Of a stretch of DNA of 32,462 nt, positions 24,067 to 32,301 are shown piece by piece. Position 1 is the stretch's first letter. Each line of letters opens with the position of its first letter. This DNA is from Clostridiales bacterium (lineage in GTDB: Bacteria > Bacillota > Clostridia > Oscillospirales > CAG-272). The position numbers were made by a program, and so were the translations under genes. The stretch covers positions 1 to 32,462 of the forward strand of contig JAAVZO010000029.1 of NCBI GenBank assembly GCA_022791685.1, read 5' to 3'. The notes beneath the pieces are model-generated. The model ran no database searches, had not been told where the DNA came from, and saw only the letters and a list, made by a program, of their open reading frames with translations.

Positions 24067-25629
24067 TTGAAGAAAATAATATCAACACTACTCATTCTCT
24101 CGCTGCTCACCACTGCATCGGCGGCTCAATTGCAGGCAGCATCGAGCACACCGACGGTCAGCTCAACGCAGGCGGAGGAAACCTACAGCGATTGGTCGCT
24201 CATCGCCGCTGCTCGCTCTGACAAGCTGAGCCCTGCCGACTGTAGCCGCTATTACGACGACATTGCCGCTCTCGTGAAATCTAAAAGCGGTGTACTTCAC
24301 AAAACCCGCTCGACCGAATACAGCCGTGTCATTTTAGCGCTCGCCGCGATAGAACGCGATCCCACGAACGTTGGCGGCTACAACCTACTTGAGCCGCTCG
24401 CAGACTTCGATTTTGTCGTCAAGCAGGGACTGAATGGCGCAGTCTGGGCGCTCACCGCGCTTGATTCGCGCATTTTCGATATACCGCTCATGGAAACTAA
24501 AAACCAAACGACCCGCGCGCGGCTTATCGACTACATCCTCTCGCGTCAGAATGACGACGGCAGCTTCGCCGGAAGCTCCGGCTCAGAGGTCGACTACACC
24601 GCGATGACATTGCAGGCGCTCGCAAACTACACCGCACGCGCCGATGTAGCCGAAGCTGTCGAAAATGCGGTCGGCTACCTGTCGAAGGCGCAGAATAAAG
24701 ACGGTGGTTTTTCGTCAAGGTGGGGCGAGAGTTCGGAGACCACCTCGCAAGTGATCATCGCGCTCTGCACGCTCGGAATCTCACCCGACGACGCACGTTT
24801 CATCAAGGATAGATCGCTCATCGATAACCTCAATTCCTACAAAGTCAGCGGCGGATATGCGCACAACGTCGGCGGAAAAGCCGATGGGCTCGCGACCGAA
24901 CAGGCGGAGTTGGCGTTATGTGCAGCCGAGCGTCTTGAAGCTGGTAAGACTGCACTGTACGATTACAGCGACCTCGCCGATTCAACGCCACTCGGATTAA
25001 GCGGTAAGAGCGCTGACGTGAACGTTCCGGCGAAAATCGGCGCGGTGACCTTCCCTGACCTGTACAATGGATACACAAATAGCAGCATTTCCGAAAATGC
25101 GCTCGCAAGCGATGTACTTGCGATAGAAGCGCTCGCGGCTCGCGGAATAATCAACGGTTTCGATGACGGCTGCTTCCATCCTGCCGACAACCTCACCCGC
25201 GCTGAATTTGCCGCAATAATCGTGCGTGCGCTCGGACTTCCGAAAACCGCAAAGCTAACGTTTACCGATGTCGACCCAGATTCGTGGGCTGCCGACTACA
25301 TCGCCGCCGCGCATTCCTACAAGCTCATCAACGGTGTCGGAGGAAGCAGCTACGATCCGGACGGTACTATTACGCGTGAGGAAGCGGCTGCGATAGCTGC
25401 ACGCGCCGCAAAGCTTTGCGGACTCAGCACCTCGCGCACAAGTACGCAGATAACTAAGATTTTGTCGAAGCACGTCGACGCATCGCTCGCTTCTGACTGG
25501 GCAAGAGAGCCGCTCGCGTTCTGCTGCGATATCGGTCTGATCGACGAGCTGCGCCCGACAGAAAAAATAACCCGCGCTGAAGCGGCTGCAATTATATACA
25601 AGCTGCTCGGTACTGCCAAGTTGAGGTAA
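24067..25629 (+). CDS. Exported alpha/alpha-barrel (prenyltransferase/transcobalamin-like) protein with three SLH repeats
   Basis: A 520-residue exported protein. Residues 1-24 are a signal peptide. About 30-310 form an alpha/alpha-toroid with repeats such as QNDDGSFAGS (about 159) and QNKDGGFSSRWGESSETTSQ (about 213), the fold shared by terpene cyclases, squalene cyclases and the alpha domain of transcobalamin. About 340-517 hold three S-layer homology repeats, including IINGFDDGCFHPADNLTRAE and the diverged final GLIDELRPTEKITRAEAAA. SLH repeats bind cell-wall polymer, so the protein should sit on the cell surface. No catalytic Asp-rich cyclase motif is evident. The start is TTG with AAGGAG upstream. 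It is followed two bases later by a DUF4430 lipoprotein, the counterpart of transcobalamin's beta domain. Confidence 0.82.
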   Translation: MKKIISTLLILSLLTTASAAQLQAASSTPTVSSTQAEETYSDWSLIAAARSDKLSPADCSRYYDDIAALVKSKSGVLHKTRSTEYSRVILALAAIERDPTNVGGYNLLEPLADFDFVVKQGLNGAVWALTALDSRIFDIPLMETKNQTTRARLIDYILSRQNDDGSFAGSSGSEVDYTAMTLQALANYTARADVAEAVENAVGYLSKAQNKDGGFSSRWGESSETTSQVIIALCTLGISPDDARFIKDRSLIDNLNSYKVSGGYAHNVGGKADGLATEQAELALCAAERLEAGKTALYDYSDLADSTPLGLSGKSADVNVPAKIGAVTFPDLYNGYTNSSISENALASDVLAIEALAARGIINGFDDGCFHPADNLTRAEFAAIIVRALGLPKTAKLTFTDVDPDSWAADYIAAAHSYKLINGVGGSSYDPDGTITREEAAAIAARAAKLCGLSTSRTSTQITKILSKHVDASLASDWAREPLAFCCDIGLIDELRPTEKITRAEAAAIIYKLLGTAKLR

Positions 25630-25631
25630 TA

Positions 25632-26135
25632 ATGAAGAAAACAAGCATACTCACCGCCGCACTGACAGCAATAATGATATTCACCGCGTCATGTGCGAAA
25701 TCACCCGAACCCTCAGATACTGGATTGAAATGTACGATATCCATAATCTGCCCTGAGCTTATCGTGAACGGCGAGGTCATCGACGCACTCGATATCGAAA
25801 AGCACGAGCTCATCACAGATGACGGTGTAATTTTAGCGCCGACCGAAGCCGCTATAAATGACGGCGACAGCGTTTTTGACGTTCTATCGCGAATCTGCCG
25901 CGAGAACAAGCTCCACCTCGAATACAGCGAAACACCGATCTACGGCACTGCGTACATCGAAGGTATCGCAAATCTGTACGAATTTGATGCAGGCGAGCTG
26001 TCAGGCTGGCTATACAGCGTCGACGGCGAATATCCAAATTATGGCAGTTCAAAATATAGCCTGTCCGGCAACGAGGTCATAGTGTGGGAATTCACACTCG
26101 ACGCGAATGGCGGTCAGGTAGGCGAGCCGGAATAA
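25632..26135 (+). CDS. DUF4430 (transcobalamin beta-domain-like) lipoprotein
   Basis: A 167-residue protein: lipoprotein signal MKKTSILTAALTAIMIFTASC (lipobox TASC, Cys21), then one DUF4430 domain (about 75-160). Characteristic parts are DGDSVFDVLSRICRE, GTAYIEGIANLYEFDAGELS and SGWLYSVDGEYPNYG, ending with a Trp-rich last strand (NEVIVWEFTLD). The domain is the bacterial relative of the C-terminal domain of transcobalamin and intrinsic factor. It starts two bases after the barrel-SLH gene and closes the operon. A joint role in binding a corrinoid or other small ligand at the cell surface is inference; no cobalamin riboswitch is seen upstream. Confidence 0.85.
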   Translation: MKKTSILTAALTAIMIFTASCAKSPEPSDTGLKCTISIICPELIVNGEVIDALDIEKHELITDDGVILAPTEAAINDGDSVFDVLSRICRENKLHLEYSETPIYGTAYIEGIANLYEFDAGELSGWLYSVDGEYPNYGSSKYSLSGNEVIVWEFTLDANGGQVGEPE

Positions 26136-26158
26136 TATTTCGAGACAGAATAATGAAA

Positions 26159-26198
26159 ACACCGAGAAGACACATACGCCTTCTCGGTGTATTTTATT
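26159..26198 (+). terminator. Terminator after the DUF4430 gene
   Basis: ACACCGAGAAG (26159-26169) pairs with CTTCTCGGTGT (26180-26190), 11 bp, followed by ATTTTATT. Confidence 0.75.
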
Positions 26199-26459
26199 AG
26201 ACATCAAACTCGTCTATTTCATAAACGCGCTTCCGAACGGATTCCTTACGATGTCAACATCGTACACATACGCCGCACGACGGCGAGGCTTCGGATTCGC
26301 TCTCTCAGGATGAAGCAGCAGCTCGACGAGCTGTCTATCCTTGATTATATATTCAGTAGTAGATTCAATCGGATATTTCGGAAAATTCTCGCGCATGGCG
26401 TTCTTTCCTTTCGAAAATATTAGACACAGTAAATAAAAGTCCATCGAACTCGTCTAATA
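26195..26459. repeat. Direct repeats flanking a small gene
   Basis: TATTAGACA occurs at 26195-26203 and 26418-26426. CATCAAACTCGTCTA at 26202-26216 recurs with one change as CATCGAACTCGTCTA at 26442-26456. The right-hand copy also has inverted ends TATTAGAC ... GTCTAATA (26418-26425, 26452-26459). The small gene at 26214-26396 lies between. The pattern could be a duplication scar or footprint of an insertion; no transposase is present. Confidence 0.45.
26214..26396 (-). CDS. Small basic protein of unknown function
   Basis: A 60-residue protein, MRENFPKYPIESTTEY..., rich in Arg, Lys and Pro in the middle (HPERANPKPRRRAAYVYDVD). The ATG at 26396 has AAAGGAAA at the right distance; the longer in-frame version starting at 26444 lacks one. 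No domain recognised, no membrane segment. Its 3' end and upstream region lie in direct repeats. The good ribosome site supports it as real, but conservation is not testable here. Confidence 0.55.
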   Translation of the reverse strand: MRENFPKYPIESTTEYIIKDRQLVELLLHPERANPKPRRRAAYVYDVDIVRNPFGSAFMK

Positions 26460-26487
26460 CCATATTATGCAATATCCGTCGATTTTG

Positions 26488-27822
26488 TCACAGCTTTGCG
26501 CGTTTCCAAACGCCGGCAAAGTAAAATCCGAGCGACAGCAGTGCACCGATAGTCCAGCCGACCGGCCATGACAGCCAGATTCCGAGCGAGTCGAATATGT
26601 TCGACATTATCGCTGCAAGTATGACGCGAAGGAATAGGTCGGCGAAGGTCGATATCATGAAGAAGTTTATCGCACCCGCACCGCGCAGCACTCCGTCGGT
26701 CATTATTTTCAGCATTATCACAAAATAGAACGGCGACACTATTCGCAAAAACAATATACCCGTCTCGATAGCTTCCGCGCTGGGATTGTCGATAAACAAG
26801 CCGACAAGACTTCCGCCAAAGCAGCAGTACGCGGCGACAAGCGGCACGCAGGTCAACGCCCCGAGCAGCAGTCCGGCACGATAACCGGGCTTAATCCGTT
26901 CTGGCTTATCAGCACCGATATTCTGCGCGGTGTAGGTCGAGAGACCGTTCGCGGCAGCGCTCAAGCAGGACGTGGATATCGCGTTAAGCTTCAAAGCCGC
27001 AGTCGCTCCGGCGATGATACTCTCGCCAAAGCCGTTGATTATTCCCTGCACGATGATGTTTCCGACCGAGGTGAACGCCTGTTGAAGAATACTTGGAATC
27101 GCGACCTTGAGTATCTTTTTTAATATTTCAAGCGAGAAAAGCTCAGGCTTTGCTTCGCCGCTGTCCATCGAACGAAGACGTATACTCAGCACGACGACCG
27201 CGAGAATGCAGCTGACACTCTGGCACAATACAGTCGCCCAAGCAACTCCGGGCACACCGAGATGGAAGGCTTTGACGAATAATATGTCTACGACAATATT
27301 AGCGCTCGACGATGCGGCGAGGAATATGAACGGCGTGCGCGAATCGCCGAGGGCTGAGAAGATACCGGTCGCTATATTATAGAAGAAAACGAACGGCATT
27401 CCGAGCGTGTAGATCAGTATGTACGCGCGTGAATCGGCGAAGATCGAGTCTGGCGTTTTGATGAGCCGCAGCATTGTCGGACTAAACAGCAAGCCGAGTA
27501 TCGTCAAAAGAGCGCACAGCAGTCCAAATGAAATGTACGAGGTCGACACGGCAGTTTTCAATTTTCGCCTGTCGCCCGCACCGAACAGCTGCGACACAAC
27601 GACCGAGCAGCCGATATTACAGCCAAACGCGAATGCAGTGTAGATGAGCGTGATTTCGGACGCGTTGCCGACCGCCGCAAGCGCACTTTCGCCGATAAAT
27701 TTACCGGCGACGAGACTGTCGGCGACGTTGTAAAGCTGAGTAAACAGCACACTTCCAAGGAGTGGAAGCGTATAAAGCAGAAGATTCCGACCCGGTTTTC
27801 CGGTAGTCAGATCCTTATTCAT
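26488..27822 (-). CDS. MATE family efflux transporter
   Basis: A 444-residue membrane protein with about twelve spans, the standard MATE length. It begins MNKDLTTGKPGRNLLLYTLPLLGSVLFTQLYNVADSLVAG in outline, where P-L-L...Q-L-Y-N-x-x-D is the typical first-helix signature, and residues around 170 (GDSRTPFIF) match the conserved inter-helix loop. It exports cationic drugs or metabolites using a Na+ or H+ gradient. It follows the comF gene by 32 bases on the same strand and may be read with it. Shine-Dalgarno is modest (AAGAGATG). Confidence 0.92.
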   Translation of the reverse strand: MNKDLTTGKPGRNLLLYTLPLLGSVLFTQLYNVADSLVAGKFIGESALAAVGNASEITLIYTAFAFGCNIGCSVVVSQLFGAGDRRKLKTAVSTSYISFGLLCALLTILGLLFSPTMLRLIKTPDSIFADSRAYILIYTLGMPFVFFYNIATGIFSALGDSRTPFIFLAASSSANIVVDILFVKAFHLGVPGVAWATVLCQSVSCILAVVVLSIRLRSMDSGEAKPELFSLEILKKILKVAIPSILQQAFTSVGNIIVQGIINGFGESIIAGATAALKLNAISTSCLSAAANGLSTYTAQNIGADKPERIKPGYRAGLLLGALTCVPLVAAYCCFGGSLVGLFIDNPSAEAIETGILFLRIVSPFYFVIMLKIMTDGVLRGAGAINFFMISTFADLFLRVILAAIMSNIFDSLGIWLSWPVGWTIGALLSLGFYFAGVWKRAKL

Positions 27823-27854
27823 TTGTCTTGCATCTCTTTTCTAAATTTTATAAA

Positions 27855-28586
27855 CTATATTTGTTTTCCGCCCGATACAGCTATGGAAGCAGCTATAATG
27901 CTCGACGCACCGGCGGACAGCAGCAGCTCTGCACCTGATGAGATCGAAGCGCCAGTCGTTACGATATCGTCAATCAGAATTATCGTTTTGCCGGAGAGGT
28001 CACTGCGTGTAAGCTTTGTTGAACTTGCTGCATTCGCGAATCTTTCCTTACCGTTCAAATTCTTTTGTTCATCGGCGCTATTCGTTTTGGTAAGCAGCTT
28101 TTCATACTTAAAGCCACACTTTGAAGCGGTCGCTTTCGCCACGCGCTCCATGTGGTCATAACCATATTTCAATATCGCATAACGCCGACGCGGAATATAT
28201 GTTACTATGACATCGTCATTACGAATACTTCCGCTGAACAATATTTCAGCGCTTCTCCTGAGCATACCAGCAAATTCGCTTGCCACAAAGTCACAGATTT
28301 TGTTCGTCGCACTGTATTTCAGTTTGTATATCAATGTATTTGTAGCAGTGTCCGAGCAGTCGGTGCGATAATCCGACATATACAAAAGTGCGCCACTGCG
28401 TTCGATACCATGCTTGTGCGGATATATGAACACAGCTTGACCGCGGTTTGCATTCCTGACACGATTCTTCTCAAACTCCCAGCGAGAGTGACAATATGGA
28501 CAAAACGGTGATTTGCTGTCCGGCTTCAGCGACGCTGCACAGCAGACGCATTCACCCGGAAACAAGAGATCGAGCGGGTTAATCAT
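27855..28586 (-). CDS. comF: ComF family phosphoribosyltransferase-like protein
   Basis: A 243-residue protein with an N-terminal zinc finger (CVCC at residues 14-17, CPYC near 33) and a C-terminal type I phosphoribosyltransferase domain ending in the PRPP loop IILIDDIVTTGAS (about 204-216). ComF proteins are needed for DNA uptake in competent bacteria, where the related ComFA is the translocating ATPase; many Clostridia carry comF alone beside other DNA-processing genes. Its start overlaps the 3' end of the RecD2 helicase gene by eight bases, so the two are translated together, as often seen in this phylum. Confidence 0.88.
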   Translation of the reverse strand: MINPLDLLFPGECVCCAASLKPDSKSPFCPYCHSRWEFEKNRVRNANRGQAVFIYPHKHGIERSGALLYMSDYRTDCSDTATNTLIYKLKYSATNKICDFVASEFAGMLRRSAEILFSGSIRNDDVIVTYIPRRRYAILKYGYDHMERVAKATASKCGFKYEKLLTKTNSADEQKNLNGKERFANAASSTKLTRSDLSGKTIILIDDIVTTGASISSGAELLLSAGASSIIAASIAVSGGKQI

Positions 28587-30810
28587 GTCTTAATAATCCT
28601 GTATACCGCATAATTTGTCGATTGTTGTCGACCATCTCGCAGACTATGTACGGATCGCCGACGAGTATGACCATCTTCTGCGCACGCGTGACAGCGGTGT
28701 ACAGCAGATTACGGCTCAGCAGCTGCTTCGGGCACGAGCTGTACATCGGCATTATCACGATAGGGTACTCGCTTCCCTGACTCTTGTGTACGGTTATTGC
28801 ATACGCGTGGTCGAGCTCCTCGAGCTTTGCGAACTCGTATGTGACGACGCGCTCATCGAAGTTGATTATCATCTGCTCAGCCGGCACATTTATCGTCTCG
28901 ATAACGCCGATATCGCCGTTGAAAACGCCCATGCCTTCCTTGCCGTCGCGCTCCCACTGTATGTCATAGTCGTTTTTTATTTGCATTACGCGGTCGCCCT
29001 CGCGGAATATCGTCTCGCGGTATTTCTTCTCGCGCTTGTAGTTCGACTGTGGGTTCAGCGCGTCCTGAAGCATATGGTTGAGCGTCTCAGTTCCGGCAAC
29101 TCCCTTGCGCGACGGCGATATCACTTGTATGCCCTCGATAACGTCCTCGCCGTACTTTCGCGGCAGCCGCGACCTGCACAAATCGACGATTGTCGCCGCC
29201 ACGTCAGCGTCGCTGTTTCGCGGCAGGAAGAAGAAATCGCCAGTCTTTGCGTTGAGCGTCGGATATTCGCCGTCGTTGATCTTGTGCGCGTTGGTGATGA
29301 TCATGCTCTCGCGCGCCTGACGAAAGATCTCGGTAAGCTTGACCGTGCAGAACGCGCCCGACGCGATAATGTCGTTAAGCACGTTGCCCGCGCCGACCGA
29401 CGGCAGCTGGTCGGAGTCGCCGATAAGCATCAGCCGCGCGCCCGGCTTTATCGCCTTCAAGAGAGAATTCATCAGGTACATATCTATCATCGACGCTTCG
29501 TCGATTATGATAACGTCCTCCTCGAGCAGGTCGTTCTCATTCTTTTTAAAGTTATCGCGCTCGTCGTCGGCGAACTCCATTTCGAGCAAACGGTGAATCG
29601 TCTTCGCCTCGCACTGCGTAGCTTCAGACATTCGCTTAGCGGCGCGTCCGGTAGGTGCGGCGAGTGCGATTTTCATGTCGAGGCTTTTGAATATGCGTAT
29701 GACGGCGCGGATTACGGTAGTTTTACCCGTACCCGGACCGCCGGTCAGCAGCATAACGCCGCTGTTCACCGCGTCGACGATAGCCTTTCGCTGCATAGAC
29801 GCGTACTGCTTGTCCTCTTCAAGCTCGATTCGCTGGATGAATCGCTCGACATCGCCGGCGTTGATCTGCGCGCAAAGCTTGTCAAGCAGGTGCAGTTTTT
29901 CGGAAATTTCCTTCTCGCACCGCCAAGCGCGCGAATCATAAACCGCGTCGAGATTTTCGATCTGCGCGCGTGTGAGCCGACCCTCGCCGAGCATTTTTTC
30001 CGCCGCCGCGTCGATCTTGCCCGTCTCTACGCCAAGAGAAGCCGCAGCCGCTGCAATGAGCTTGCCATACGGCAAAAAAGAGTGCCCGCCGCTCCGTGCG
30101 CTCTCGTTAAGGATGTAGCGAATACCGCTCATCAGCCGGAACTCGGAGTCGACACCGACTCCGAGTGACTGTGCAAATCGGTCAGCGCGGTCGAAGCCGA
30201 TGCCGGAAAACTCCTCGCAGAGTCGGTAAGGATTGGATTTGATAACATCGACCGACGAGCCGCCCCATTTTTTGTAAATTTTCATTGATACCGCCGCCGA
30301 AAAATACTCGCGGCAGAACATCATTAAAGTGCGCACGCCGAACTGCTCGCGGAATGATTCGGATATTTCCTGCGCTTTTGACGAGCTGATCCCGGGAAGC
30401 TGCGCGATCCATTCGGGGTGATTTTCGATAACGTCGAATGTGTCCTCGCCGTACTGGTCAACGAGCTTTTTCGCGGTCTTCGGCCCAATACCCTTAACAG
30501 CGCGGCTCGAAAGATACCGCAAAATCTCATTCGAAGTTGCGGGCAGCTGCTTCTCGTAGTACGCGACCTTAAACTGCCGCCCGTAGTTCTTGCTGAACGA
30601 CCACTCGCCGCTGACTCGAATCCTCTCACCGGCGTTAGTATTTGGCACAACACCGCATGCAGTGACGATATCATCGCCAAGCTCATCGCCGCCGCTCACC
30701 TCATCGACCGACATATCAAACACGGTGTAGCCGTTTTCTTCATTATTAAATATAATATTCTCAACTGTTCCTGTAAGCATGACCAGCTGCTTCTCAGCTA
30801 CTCCGTCCAT
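28579..30810 (-). CDS. recD2: RecD2-type ATP-dependent DNA helicase
   Basis: A 743-residue SF1B helicase that unwinds DNA 5'-3' in repair. The N-terminal region (about 1-90) is an OB-like domain; 95-190 carries helix-hairpin-helix segments (KGIGPKTAKKLV, LPGISSSKAQEI) typical of RecD2 and absent from RecBCD RecD. Walker A is TGGPGTGKTT (about residues 354-363), Walker B IIDEASM (about 434), then GDSDQLPSVGAG and the C-terminal HKSQGSEYPIVI and YTAVTRAQK motifs. The length is standard. GAAAGGAAA precedes the ATG. It leads the operon with comF. A GC-rich inverted repeat lies directly upstream of its ribosome site. Confidence 0.93.
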   Translation of the reverse strand: MDGVAEKQLVMLTGTVENIIFNNEENGYTVFDMSVDEVSGGDELGDDIVTACGVVPNTNAGERIRVSGEWSFSKNYGRQFKVAYYEKQLPATSNEILRYLSSRAVKGIGPKTAKKLVDQYGEDTFDVIENHPEWIAQLPGISSSKAQEISESFREQFGVRTLMMFCREYFSAAVSMKIYKKWGGSSVDVIKSNPYRLCEEFSGIGFDRADRFAQSLGVGVDSEFRLMSGIRYILNESARSGGHSFLPYGKLIAAAAASLGVETGKIDAAAEKMLGEGRLTRAQIENLDAVYDSRAWRCEKEISEKLHLLDKLCAQINAGDVERFIQRIELEEDKQYASMQRKAIVDAVNSGVMLLTGGPGTGKTTVIRAVIRIFKSLDMKIALAAPTGRAAKRMSEATQCEAKTIHRLLEMEFADDERDNFKKNENDLLEEDVIIIDEASMIDMYLMNSLLKAIKPGARLMLIGDSDQLPSVGAGNVLNDIIASGAFCTVKLTEIFRQARESMIITNAHKINDGEYPTLNAKTGDFFFLPRNSDADVAATIVDLCRSRLPRKYGEDVIEGIQVISPSRKGVAGTETLNHMLQDALNPQSNYKREKKYRETIFREGDRVMQIKNDYDIQWERDGKEGMGVFNGDIGVIETINVPAEQMIINFDERVVTYEFAKLEELDHAYAITVHKSQGSEYPIVIMPMYSSCPKQLLSRNLLYTAVTRAQKMVILVGDPYIVCEMVDNNRQIMRYTGLLRHD

Positions 30811-30839
30811 ATTGTTTCCTTTCGGTGTTTGTTCGTTTA

Positions 30840-31045
30840 GGGGGGGACGCGCGGCTTTTCTGAAGAAAAGCCTGGCAAAAGACTTTTTATAAACGCATTC
30901 GCTATGCTAATGCGTGTTCGCCGTGCCGGTTCCCGTAACCGTTCATTTACTGGGCGAACACATTAGCTGTATGTTGTTAGACTTACAGAAGCGCGTTCGA
31001 CTCCGTGGCCCCGCACCTCTCCGTCGAACTAATCTCTGCAATGTG
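30840..31045. repeat. Inverted-repeat region, possible dispersed element
   Basis: Seven Gs lead into GGGGACGCG (30843-30851) and the hairpin GGCTTTTC-TGAA-GAAAAGCC (30853-30872). Next comes a long stem GCTAATG-CG-TGTTCGCC (30906-30922) with GGCGAACACATTAGC (30953-30967), 15 bp with a two-base bulge, and CGGTT/AACCG nested in its loop. A 7-bp GTTCGAC/GTCGAAC pair lies further on. No protein frame with a ribosome site. The first part matches the block at 4848-4906 in layout and in GGGGACGCG. Confidence 0.5.
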
Positions 31046-31056
31046 TTTGAAAAAGG

Positions 31057-31368
31057 TTAGCTATTTTCCTTTTCTTGGCATACCAGTAATTCGTATCCGT
31101 CCGGTAGGTTCGGTATTTCTTTAATTATACCACTTTTCGATAAAATAATCAACCTTCCGCCGGCAATTTTACCTTCCAACCGGAGATATTTTACATATGT
31201 GTCAACCGCGCTGAGGTCCTCCCCATCCGAATTTATGTAAACCGCACCATAAACTCGCTCGCGCACCCGCCGCGGAAACATCATCCGCCACCTCACCGCT
31301 TCCCCGATCTTATATAGCCCCCAAGCCGCGATAACCGCTACGATTATCTCCAGCAGCTCAATTATCAT
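31057..31368 (-). CDS. Small membrane-anchored protein, function unknown
   Basis: A 103-residue protein with one N-terminal membrane helix (MIIELLEIIVAVIAAWGLYKIG) and a soluble C-terminal part of mixed charge (AVYINSDGEDLSAVDTYVKYLRLEGK, IILSKSGIIKEIPNLPDGYELLV). The ATG at 31368 is preferred over the one at 31377 because AAAGGA then lies eight bases upstream rather than touching the codon. It has its own promoter, divergent from rpsL. The family is not recognised; small proteins of this layout occur in Clostridia without assigned function. Confidence 0.65.
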   Translation of the reverse strand: MIIELLEIIVAVIAAWGLYKIGEAVRWRMMFPRRVRERVYGAVYINSDGEDLSAVDTYVKYLRLEGKIAGGRLIILSKSGIIKEIPNLPDGYELLVCQEKENS

Positions 31369-31400
31369 GTTGATCATCCTTTCAATTCGTTTTCATTATT

Positions 31401-31429
31401 ATTATATTCTCTGCGCCTATTTTTGCTAA
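31401..31429 (-). promoter_or_regulatory. Promoter of the small membrane protein gene
   Basis: Minus strand: TTAGCA (31429-31424), 17-base spacer, TATAAT (31406-31401). Confidence 0.6.
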
Positions 31430-31544
31430 AATTTTTGTACGCTGTATATGTTGTCATTATTGTGTGAATAATCTATCATGGCGAAGCTGTTTTTGTTGTA
31501 GATGGAGATTTTTTCGGTTTTTTTATTCTTCACAAAGAAAAGTC

Positions 31545-31573
31545 TTGACATTTGAGGCAATGTATGATATAAT
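31545..31573 (+). promoter_or_regulatory. Sigma-A promoter of rpsL
   Basis: TTGACA (31545-31550), 17-base spacer, TATAAT (31568-31573), with TGA directly before the -10. Full consensus plus extended -10, as expected for a ribosomal protein operon. The leader is about 84 bases. Confidence 0.88.
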
Positions 31574-31663
31574 CAATTGTATCTGAGCGGATATTTTTAG
31601 TTTATACTTGAAAATTTCGCATTGGATAAACAAATTTCATTATTTTCGAAAAGGAGGTGCAGT

Positions 31664-32080
31664 ATGCCAACCTTTAACCAGCTCGTTAAGCAGGGTCGTG
31701 AAAAGGCGACCTATAAGTCGAAAGCGCCGGTTCTTCAGCACGGTTTCAATACTCTGACTGACTCCGCGACCGACAAGAGCTCTCCTCAGAAAAGAGGCGT
31801 ATGCACAAAGGTTACCACAACTACTCCGAAAAAGCCTAACTCGGCACTCCGTAAGATTGCCCGTGTAAGACTTACCAACGGACTTGAGGCAACCGTTTAC
31901 ATCCCCGGAATCGGACACAACCTCCAGGAGCACTCCGTAGTGCTTATCCGTGGCGGACGTGTACGTGACCTGCCTGGTGTGCGTTACCACATCATTCGCG
32001 GTACGCTCGATACTCAGGGCGTTGCTAACCGCAACCAGAGCCGTTCCAAGTACGGCGCTAAGAGAGCAAAGAAGAAGTAA
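31664..32080 (+). CDS. rpsL: 30S ribosomal protein S12
   Basis: A 138-residue S12 with AAAAGGAGGTG before the ATG. A TTG at 31622 in the same frame is rejected because homologues start MPTFNQL or MPTINQL. S12 sits at the decoding centre and controls accuracy. It has the Firmicutes-type insertion (about residues 26-40) before PQKRGVCT. The streptomycin-contact loop [10 protein letters not shown] keeps Lys56 (Bacillus numbering), but the second loop reads GGRVRDLPG with Arg101 where nearly all S12 proteins I know have Lys (E. coli Lys87/88). First gene of the str operon, with its own strong promoter. Confidence 0.97.
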   Translation: MPTFNQLVKQGREKATYKSKAPVLQHGFNTLTDSATDKSSPQKRGVCTKVTTTTPKKPNSALRKIARVRLTNGLEATVYIPGIGHNLQEHSVVLIRGGRVRDLPGVRYHIIRGTLDTQGVANRNQSRSKYGAKRAKKK

Positions 32081-32301
32081 TTCTTCTTACGAAGAAATAA
32101 TCTTCATTGCTGCAATTCCCTTTTTAAGGGAGAAGTCCTCGTATAGAGGCAAATTACAACAAGGTATAAAGATTCCTAACGCTGAAAAGCCGAAAATAAC
32201 CGAAATTTGTTTATCAATTCCGGAACGTTTCACTTTTAAGCATTAACGGGAGAAATCTTTCGAGTACCTATGATATCATTTATATGAAGGAGGGAAGTAC
32301 A
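32081..32301 (+). other. rpsL-rpsG spacer with hairpins
   Basis: 221 bases, long for this pair. It holds short hairpins: AAGAA/TTCTT across the rpsL stop, CCCTT/AAGGG (about 32118-32130) and CCTC/GAGG with loop GTATA (about 32137-32149). No reading frame with a ribosome site. In E. coli the S12-S7 spacer is where S7 represses its own synthesis, so a similar role is possible but not shown. A TGATATCAT sequence before rpsG resembles an extended -10 without a -35. Confidence 0.45.

Noticed and set aside
28615-30168. 517-codon open frame on the plus strand
   Set aside because: It lies wholly antisense to the recD2 gene, whose helicase motifs are all intact; the reverse frame is an effect of codon bias and its protein is low-complexity, rich in Arg, Val and Leu.
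30840-31056. Possible tRNA or CRISPR in the inverted-repeat region
   Set aside because: No cloverleaf with T-loop GGTTCRA and no regularly spaced direct repeats.
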